NCBI RefSeq assembly: GCF_006335115.1 | Contig: NZ_VDMJ01000006.1 | Coordinates: 124,001-188,000 of the forward strand | Direction: 5' to 3' | Source of the DNA: Streptomyces sp. NP160 | GTDB taxonomy: Bacteria; Actinomycetota; Actinomycetes; Actinomycetales; Quadrisphaeraceae | DNA: 64,000 bases | Part shown: piece after piece, positions 58,404-64,000 of the stretch | How positions within the stretch are numbered: position 1 is the first letter of the stretch | Layout of the letters: every line of letters starts with the position of its first letter | Program-made: the position numbers and the translations under genes | Notes under the pieces: generated by a model | Told to the model about the DNA's origin: nothing | Databases searched by the model: none | The model's input: the letters and a program-made list of their open reading frames with translations, nothing else

Positions 58404-59341
58404 CCACGCTCCCCGGCGACGCCGCACCCGACCAGCAGCCCGAGGTGCCGGGGTGGCGCCCGCTGCACGCCGGCAAGGTGCGCCAGCTCTACACGTCCAC
58501 CGAGGACCCGTCGCTGCTGCTCCTCGTGGCCAGCGACCGCATCAGCGCCTACGACCACGTGCTCGCCACGCCGATCCCCGACAAGGGCGCGCTGCTCACG
58601 GCGATGAGCCTGTGGTGGTTCGAGCAGCTGGAGGACTGGGGCCTGGTCCGCCACCACGTGGTGGGCGCCGGTCCCGAGCACGGGGTCCCGGCGCAGTTCG
58701 CGGGCCGCGCGACGGTGGCGCGGCGCCTCGACATGCTCCCGGTGGAGTGCATCGCCCGCGGCTACCTCACGGGGTCCGGGCTCGCCGAGTACCTGGCCAC
58801 CGGGTCCCTCGCCGGCGTGGAGCTGCCCCCCGGCCTCCAGGACGGCGACCAGCTGCGCGCCCCCCTGTTCACCCCCACCACCAAGGCCGCCGTCGGCCTG
58901 CACGACGAGCCGGTCAACGAGGCCGGGGTCGCCGCGCTGGTCGGCGCCGAGCGCGGGGCGCAGCTGCGCGACGTCACCGTGGAGCTGTACGCCCGCGGTG
59001 CCGCGGTGGCCGCCGAGCGCGGCGTGCTGCTGGCCGACACCAAGGTCGAGTTCGGCCTCGACCCCGACGGCGACCCCGCCGACCCCGCCTCCCTCGTCCT
59101 CGGCGACGAGCTCCTCACCCCCGACTCCTCCCGCTTCTGGCCGGCCGACGGCTGGCAGCCCGGGCGGGCCCAGCCGAGCTTCGACAAGCAGTACGTGCGC
59201 GACTGGCTCACCTCGCCCGCCTCCGGGTGGTCGCGCACCTCGGCCGAGCCGCCGCCGGCGCTGCCCGACGACGTGGTCGAGCGCACCCGCGCCCGCTACG
59301 TCGAGGCGTACGAGCGGCTCACCGGGCGCCGCTGGCACTGA
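58400..59341 (+). CDS. purC: Phosphoribosylaminoimidazole-succinocarboxamide synthase
   Basis: A 313-residue SAICAR synthase, the Asp-adding step of purine synthesis. Seen: LHAGKVRQLY, LVASDRISAYDHV, VECIARGYLTGSG, LADTKVEFGLDPDG and SFDKQYVRDWL. GTG 58400 overlaps the stop of membrane protein B, so it is coupled to that gene. 26 bases separate it from the disulfide-oxidoreductase relative. Confidence 0.96.
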   Translation: MTTLPGDAAPDQQPEVPGWRPLHAGKVRQLYTSTEDPSLLLLVASDRISAYDHVLATPIPDKGALLTAMSLWWFEQLEDWGLVRHHVVGAGPEHGVPAQFAGRATVARRLDMLPVECIARGYLTGSGLAEYLATGSLAGVELPPGLQDGDQLRAPLFTPTTKAAVGLHDEPVNEAGVAALVGAERGAQLRDVTVELYARGAAVAAERGVLLADTKVEFGLDPDGDPADPASLVLGDELLTPDSSRFWPADGWQPGRAQPSFDKQYVRDWLTSPASGWSRTSAEPPPALPDDVVERTRARYVEAYERLTGRRWH

Positions 59342-59367
59342 CGGCGACCATCGGGCAGCGTGGGCGC

Positions 59368-60861
59368 GTGCCCACGCCCTCTCACACCCACGACCTGCAC
59401 CCCTCCGACGAGCGGACGACGGCGGCCGCCGACGTCACCGAGACCGACGTCGTCGTCATCGGCGGCGGCCCGGTCGGGGAGAACGTCGCCGCGCGCGCCG
59501 TGCGCGGCGGCCTGAGCGCGGTCATCGTCGAGACCGAGCTGCTGGGCGGGGAGTGCTCGTACTGGGCGTGCATGCCCTCCAAGGCGCTCATCCGCCCGAC
59601 GCAGGCGCTCGCCGCCGCCCGCCGCCTGCCGGGCGCGCGCGAGGCCGTGACCGGCTCCGTCGACGCGGCGGCCGTGCTGGCCCGGCGCGACTCCTTCACC
59701 TCCGGGTGGGACGACGGCGGCCAGGTGGAGTGGGCCGTCGGGGCGGACATCACCGTGGTGCGCGGGCACGGGCGCCTGGCGGGCGAGAAGCGCGTGGAGG
59801 TCACCGCCCCCGACGGCTCGACGACGACGATCGCCGCGCGCCGCGCCGTCGTCGTCGCCACCGGCTCCACGCCGTCCCTGCCGCCGGTCGACGGCCTCGG
59901 CAGCACCCCTCACTGGGGCAGCCGGGAGGCCACCAGCGCGGCGCGGGTGCCGGGCAGCCTCTTGGTGCTGGGCGCCGGCGTGGTGGGCTGCGAGCTGGCG
60001 CAGGCGTTCGCGCGGCTCGGCTCTCGGGTGACCCTCGTGGCGTCCTCGACGCTGCTCAGCAAGAACGAGGCGAGGGCCGGCGAGCTGGTGGCCGACGCGG
60101 TGCGCGAGGACGGCGTCGACGTGCGGCTCCACGCGAAGGCCGCCTCGGTGGGCCGTCAGGGCGAGGACGGGCCGGTGACGCTCGTGCTGGCCGACGGCAC
60201 CGAGCTGACCGCCGACGAGCTGCTGGTGGCCACCGGCCGGCGGCCGGCGGTGGGCGACGTGGGGCTCGACAGCGTCGGCCTGCCCACCGATGCCGCGCTC
60301 GCGGTGGACACCACCGGCGCGGCCACGGGCCTGGACCAGGGGCCCGAGCCGTGGCTGTACGGCGCCGGCGACGTCACCGGTGACGCGCCGCTGACGCACA
60401 TGGGCAAGTACGTCGCCCGGGCCGTCGGAGACGTCATCGCCGCCCGCGCGAAGGGCGAGCGGGTGCACGACGGCGCCTGGGGCGCCCACGCCACCACCGC
60501 CCAGCAGCGCGCCGTCACGCAGGTGACCTTCACCGACCCCGAGGTGACGTCGGTGGGCCTCACCGCCGCGGCCGCCGGCGAGGCGGGGCTGCGCACGCGC
60601 GTCGTGGACCTCGACATCGCCGTCGCCGGCTCCGCCCTGCACGCCGACGGGTACACCGGGTGGGCGCGCATGGTGGTCGACGAGGACCGGCGGGTGGTGG
60701 TCGGCGTGACGTTCGTCGGGCCGGACACCGCCGAGCTGCTGCACTCGGCCACCGTCGCGGTGGTCGGGGAGGTGCCGCTGGAGCGCCTGTGGCACGCGGT
60801 GCCGAGCTACCCGACGATCAGCGAGGTCTGGCTGCGCCTCCTGGAGGCCTACGGCCTCTGA
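59368..60861 (+). CDS. Pyridine nucleotide-disulfide oxidoreductase family, without the usual catalytic His
   Basis: A 497-residue flavoprotein related to dihydrolipoyl dehydrogenase and mercuric reductase. Seen: VVVIGGGPVGENVAARA (FAD), the redox-active GGECSYWACMPSKAL with the C-x4-C pair, VVVATGSTP, LVLGAGVVGCELAQ (NAD), and YGAGDVTGD. At the C-terminus the conserved H-x-x-H-P-T-x-S-E has Tyr where the catalytic His normally stands (PSYPTISEVW), so activity may be different from lipoamide reduction. GTG 59368. No mer or lpd partners nearby. Confidence 0.88.
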   Translation: MPTPSHTHDLHPSDERTTAAADVTETDVVVIGGGPVGENVAARAVRGGLSAVIVETELLGGECSYWACMPSKALIRPTQALAAARRLPGAREAVTGSVDAAAVLARRDSFTSGWDDGGQVEWAVGADITVVRGHGRLAGEKRVEVTAPDGSTTTIAARRAVVVATGSTPSLPPVDGLGSTPHWGSREATSAARVPGSLLVLGAGVVGCELAQAFARLGSRVTLVASSTLLSKNEARAGELVADAVREDGVDVRLHAKAASVGRQGEDGPVTLVLADGTELTADELLVATGRRPAVGDVGLDSVGLPTDAALAVDTTGAATGLDQGPEPWLYGAGDVTGDAPLTHMGKYVARAVGDVIAARAKGERVHDGAWGAHATTAQQRAVTQVTFTDPEVTSVGLTAAAAGEAGLRTRVVDLDIAVAGSALHADGYTGWARMVVDEDRRVVVGVTFVGPDTAELLHSATVAVVGEVPLERLWHAVPSYPTISEVWLRLLEAYGL

Positions 60862-60926
60862 GCTGCGGCGTGCGCGCTGCGGACCTCGGCGTGCGGAGAC
60901 CTCCCAGCGGGTCCACAGTCGGCGCC

Positions 60927-62396
60927 GTGACGACGTCGTCGGCGCCCTCTCGGGGGCGCACCTTCCGCTCCGACCTCCCCGCGCGCCTCGACCGGCTGCC
61001 GTGGTCTCCCTGGCACGTGCGCATCCTCGTCGGCCTCGGCACGGTGTGGATCCTCGACGGCCTGGAGGTGACCCTCGTCGGGGCGCTGTCCGACAGGCTC
61101 ACCGAGCCGGGCAGCGGCATCTCGCTGACCGCCGGCGACATCGGCGTGGCCGCGGCCGTCTACGTGGCAGGCGCCTGCCTCGGGGCGCTCTTCTTCGGCG
61201 TCCTCACCGAGCGCTACGGCCGCAAGAAGCTGTTCATGGTCACGCTGCTGGTCTACCTCGGCGCCACGGCGCTCACGGCCACCGCCACCGAGGCGTGGAT
61301 GTTCTTCCTGTGGCGCTTCCTCGCCGGAGCGGGCATCGGTGGGGAGTACGCCGCGATCAACTCGGCCATCGACGAGCTCATGCCGGCCCGCCTGCGCGGC
61401 CGGATCGACCTGCTCGTCAACGGCTCGTACTGGATCGGCGGGGCGGCCGGTGCGGCGCTGACGCTGGTGCTGCTCGACGAGGGGATCCTCCCCGCGTCGC
61501 TGGGGTGGCGGCTCGCGTTCGGCGCGGGCGCGCTGCTGGGGCTCGTCGTCCTGCTGGTCCGCCGGCACGTGCCCGAGAGCCCGAGGTGGCTCAGTCTGCA
61601 CGGCCGCCACGACGAGGCGGAGGGCGTGGTCAGCGGCGTCGAGGAGACCGTGGAGCGGGAGGAGGGCCGGCTGCCCGCGGTCGACCCCGACCGCTCGCTG
61701 GAGATCACCGAGCGGCCGCCGGTGCGCATCGGCGAGGTGGTGCGCGCCGTCTTCGGGACGTACCGCAAGCGCTCGGTGCTGGGCCTGAGCCTGTTCATCG
61801 GGCAGGCGTTCCTCTACAACGCCGTCTACTTCACGCAGGGTCTCGTGCTCGGGACGTTCTTCGACGTCGACAGCGCCAAGACCGGGCTCTACATCATCCC
61901 GCTGGCGCTGGGCAGCTTCCTCGGTCCGCTGCTGCTGGGGCGCTTCTTCGACACCGTCGGGCGCCGCAAGATGATCACACTGTCCTACGTCGGGTCGGGC
62001 GTGCTGCTGGTCGGGACGGCGCTGCTGTTCCAGTCCGGGGCCCTGTCGGCGTGGGGCCTCACGGCGTGCTGGACGGTGGTCTTCTTCTTCGCCTCGGCCG
62101 GTGCGAGTTCGGCCTACCTCACGGTCAGCGAGATCTTCCCCATGGAGACCCGGGCGATGGCGATCGCCTTCTACTTCGCGGTGGGCACCGGCATCGGCGG
62201 GATCATCGGCCCGGTCCTGTTCGGCCGCCTGGTCGAGACCGAGCAGGTCTCGATGGTGGCGTTCGGCTACTACCTGGGCGCCGCGCTGATGATCGCCGCC
62301 GGCGGCGTCGAGGCGGTCATCGGCGTGGACGCGGAGAACCAGTCGCTGGAGGACATCGCCGACCCGCTCGGCTCCTCCTCCGCACAGCGCTCCTGA
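60927..62396 (+). CDS. MFS transporter (sugar/metabolite:H+ symporter type)
   Basis: A 489-residue permease with 12 hydrophobic segments. The MFS loop FFGVLTERYGRKKLF follows segment two, and PESPRWLSLHGRHDEAEG is typical of the sugar-porter and metabolite symporter group. A long cytoplasmic loop (about 220-275) separates the halves. The substrate is unknown. GTG 60927. A long hairpin follows the stop. Confidence 0.88.
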   Translation: MTTSSAPSRGRTFRSDLPARLDRLPWSPWHVRILVGLGTVWILDGLEVTLVGALSDRLTEPGSGISLTAGDIGVAAAVYVAGACLGALFFGVLTERYGRKKLFMVTLLVYLGATALTATATEAWMFFLWRFLAGAGIGGEYAAINSAIDELMPARLRGRIDLLVNGSYWIGGAAGAALTLVLLDEGILPASLGWRLAFGAGALLGLVVLLVRRHVPESPRWLSLHGRHDEAEGVVSGVEETVEREEGRLPAVDPDRSLEITERPPVRIGEVVRAVFGTYRKRSVLGLSLFIGQAFLYNAVYFTQGLVLGTFFDVDSAKTGLYIIPLALGSFLGPLLLGRFFDTVGRRKMITLSYVGSGVLLVGTALLFQSGALSAWGLTACWTVVFFFASAGASSAYLTVSEIFPMETRAMAIAFYFAVGTGIGGIIGPVLFGRLVETEQVSMVAFGYYLGAALMIAAGGVEAVIGVDAENQSLEDIADPLGSSSAQRS

Positions 62397-62399
62397 CCG

Positions 62400-62445
62400 T
62401 GGTCATGGGCGATCGGCCACCCAGGTGGCCGATCGCCCATGATCA
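62400..62445. terminator. Long hairpin between convergent genes
   Basis: A 21-base arm pair with one mismatch (core GGGCGATCGGCCACC against GGTGGCCGATCGCCC) and a 4-base loop, 3 bases after the MFS stop and 10 bases before the end of the metallo-hydrolase. No T-run. It fits a bidirectional terminator. Confidence 0.6.
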
Positions 62446-62455
62446 CCGAGGCTGG

Positions 62456-63124
62456 TCAGAACTCGTGGACGCCGCGGCCGCCGTCGTCCCTGATGTCCAC
62501 GTCGCCGCACAGCCGGCCGATGTTGGCCAGGTAGCCCTTGCGGCCGACCGCCGACAGCAGCGCGTCGTGCACCGGCACCGCCGCCACCGCCGGGGCGACC
62601 GCGCGCAGGAAGCCGACCGTCATCGCCGAGGTGGCCCACGGGGCGTTGAGCGGCAGGGCCAGCACGTCCACGCCCTCGGGGGTCGTGTCGTAGGCGTCGC
62701 CCGGCACGAACAGCACCGGCTCACCGGGCGCGCTGACCACCAGGCCCGTGTTGCCCACGCGGGGCACCTCCGGGTGGATCACCGCGTGCTGCCCGCCGAC
62801 GGCGCGCACCGTCAGCGCCCCCAGCTGCAGCACCTCGCCCGGGTGGAACGCGGCCAGGTCCACGTCGCCGTCCTGGCCCAGCCGGGAGTCGGTCAGGGAC
62901 GCCGCGGTCTCCGGCTCCGCGCGCAGCAGCACCCCGTCGTTCCCCTCCAGCAGCGCCGGCAGCTTCTCGACGTCCACGTGGTCGGGGTGCTGGTGGGTGA
63001 CGACCACGGCGTCGAGGTCGCCCAGCTCCTCCCAGCCGGTGGAGAAGGTGCCCGGGTCGACGAGCACGCGGCTGCCGGCCGCCTCCACGAGCAGGCAGGC
63101 GTGTCCGAGGTGCGAGATGCGCAT
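62456..63124 (-). CDS. MBL-fold metal-dependent hydrolase
   Basis: A 222-residue metallo-beta-lactamase-fold protein: [28 protein letters not shown] with the H-x-H-x-D-H metal motif, [12 protein letters not shown] and FVPGDAYD. It resembles UlaG/YcaD-like or RNase-Z-like small hydrolases; the substrate is unknown. ATG 63124 is placed right before purS on the other strand, 54 bases away. Confidence 0.87.
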   Translation of the reverse strand: MRISHLGHACLLVEAAGSRVLVDPGTFSTGWEELGDLDAVVVTHQHPDHVDVEKLPALLEGNDGVLLRAEPETAASLTDSRLGQDGDVDLAAFHPGEVLQLGALTVRAVGGQHAVIHPEVPRVGNTGLVVSAPGEPVLFVPGDAYDTTPEGVDVLALPLNAPWATSAMTVGFLRAVAPAVAAVPVHDALLSAVGRKGYLANIGRLCGDVDIRDDGGRGVHEF

Positions 63125-63178
63125 GGCTGCATCGTGGACCGACGGAGCACCCGCCGCGACCCTCTAGGCTGCTCACCC

Positions 63179-63454
63179 GTGGGACGCGTGCTGGTCCAGG
63201 TGATGCCGAAGCCCGAGATCCTCGACCCCCAGGGGAAGGCGGTGGCAGCGGCGCTGCCGCGCCTCGGCCTGACCGGGTTCGTGGACGTGCGGCAGGGCAA
63301 GCGGTTCGAGCTGGTGGTCGAGGGGCCGGTGACGGACGAGGTCCTCGCGCAGGCCCGCCGGGCCGCCGAGCAGCTCCTCGCCAACCCCGTCATCGAGGAC
63401 GTCGTGGCCGTCGTCGACGCCGACGCCGAGGTGACGGCCGGGGCGTCGGCGTGA
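63179..63454 (+). CDS. purS: Phosphoribosylformylglycinamidine synthase subunit PurS
   Basis: A 91-residue small subunit that bridges PurL and PurQ in FGAM synthesis. Sequence pattern: [34 protein letters not shown], and the helix [15 protein letters not shown] 63179. It overlaps purQ by 4 bases (GTGA), as in most Gram-positives. Confidence 0.93.
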   Translation: MGRVLVQVMPKPEILDPQGKAVAAALPRLGLTGFVDVRQGKRFELVVEGPVTDEVLAQARRAAEQLLANPVIEDVVAVVDADAEVTAGASA

Positions 63455-64000
63455 AGATCGGCGTCGTCACCTTCCCCGGCTCCCTGGACGACCGCGACGC
63501 CGCGCGCGCCGTGGTCCGCGGCGGCGGGGAGGCCGTGGCGCTGTGGCACGCCGACGCCGACCTGCGCGGGGTCGACGCCGTCGTCCTGCCGGGCGGCTTC
63601 TCCTACGGCGACTACCTGCGCGCCGGCGCCATCGCCAGCATCGCGCCCGTCATGGGGACCGTCGTCGAGGCGGCCCGCGGCGGCATGCCCGTGCTGGGCA
63701 TCTGCAACGGCTTCCAGGTGCTGTGCGAGGCCGGGCTGCTGCCCGGCGCGCTCGTCCGCAACGACGTGCGCACCTTCGTCTGCCGCGACCAGCGCCTGCG
63801 CGTCGAGGACGCCTCCACCGCCTGGACCTCGTCGTTCGAGGACGGCCAGGAGATCGTCATCCCGCTCAAGAACGGCGAGGGCGGCTACAACGCCGACCAG
63901 CGCACCCTCGACGAGCTCGAGGGCGAGGGCCGCGTCGTCTTCCGCTACCTCGGCGGCAACCCCAACGGCTCCCAGCGCGACATCGCCGGCGTCCGCGACG
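63451..64000 (+). CDS. purQ: Phosphoribosylformylglycinamidine synthase subunit PurQ (partial)
   Basis: The glutaminase subunit of FGAM synthase; 183 codons are visible before the right edge. The class I amidotransferase motifs are present: [17 protein letters not shown], the nucleophile Cys in [13 protein letters not shown], and [12 protein letters not shown]. The catalytic His-Glu part lies past the edge. GTG 63451 overlaps the purS stop. purL should follow. Confidence 0.95.
   Translation, partial: MKIGVVTFPGSLDDRDAARAVVRGGGEAVALWHADADLRGVDAVVLPGGFSYGDYLRAGAIASIAPVMGTVVEAARGGMPVLGICNGFQVLCEAGLLPGALVRNDVRTFVCRDQRLRVEDASTAWTSSFEDGQEIVIPLKNGEGGYNADQRTLDELEGEGRVVFRYLGGNPNGSQRDIAGVRD

Overview
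The window is about 64 kb of very GC-rich DNA (roughly 75 percent G+C by eye) with dense genes, many GTG starts and frequent 4-base start/stop overlaps. A HAIR/HspR-controlled dnaK-grpE-dnaJ-hspR operon, clpB with its own HAIR site, a separate LigD polymerase-domain protein, DUF3151, DUF4235, DUF6458 and a TPP-riboswitch ykoEDC transporter all point to an actinomycete. A Kineosporiaceae-like bacterium is my best guess, but nothing here proves the family. I see no prophage, insertion sequence, CRISPR array or rRNA; it reads as ordinary chromosome with housekeeping and accessory genes interleaved.

Layout. 1-2.4 kb: end of a Gfo/Idh/MocA oxidoreductase, then a thioredoxin/NHL-propeller protein. 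2.4-9.0 kb: two complete NarL-type two-component systems, each with a small, apparently paralogous four-helix membrane protein on the opposite strand. 9.1-11.5 kb: a LysE-type exporter, then an XRE-cupin regulator divergent from azlCD, with a repeated GTTCGCC-N4-CGAAC operator. 11.6-17.8 kb: LigD-type polymerase, small membrane proteins, tRNA-Gly(CCC), a conserved uncharacterised protein, dcd, DUF4235. 17.8-21.2 kb: TPP riboswitch and ykoEDC vitamin transporter. 22.1-26.4 kb: heat-shock operon. 26.6-34.8 kb: DUF4262 protein, aldo/keto reductase, PEP mutase-family protein, diguanylate cyclase, gnd, DUF2786 protein and manganese catalase. 34.9-37.6 kb: clpB. 37.7-48.5 kb: hydrolase, exonuclease III, Bcr/CflA efflux pump, pyrE, DedA, HAD phosphatase, lipoprotein intradiol dioxygenase, TrmH-type methylase, sodium/solute symporter with a small partner, fructose-bisphosphate aldolase. 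48.6-52.3 kb: two STAS-domain proteins, DUF3151 protein, FAD oxidoreductase, diacylglycerol-kinase-like protein. 52.4-64 kb: a purine region, purA, purD, purC, purS and purQ, interrupted by an aminotransferase, two look-alike single-helix proteins, a disulfide-oxidoreductase relative, an MFS carrier and a metallo-hydrolase.

How parts connect. HspR, last gene of the dnaK operon, should repress its own operon (two HAIR sites) and clpB 9 kb away (one HAIR site). Thiamine pyrophosphate should control ykoEDC through the riboswitch. purA, D, C, S and Q cover parts of the IMP and AMP branches, and purL is expected just beyond the right edge. The least explained items are the duplicated two-component/four-helix modules, the twin single-helix proteins between purD and purC, the conserved 472-residue protein beside dcd, and a family of paired intergenic palindromes seen at two sites. 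No gap between genes exceeds 300 bases.
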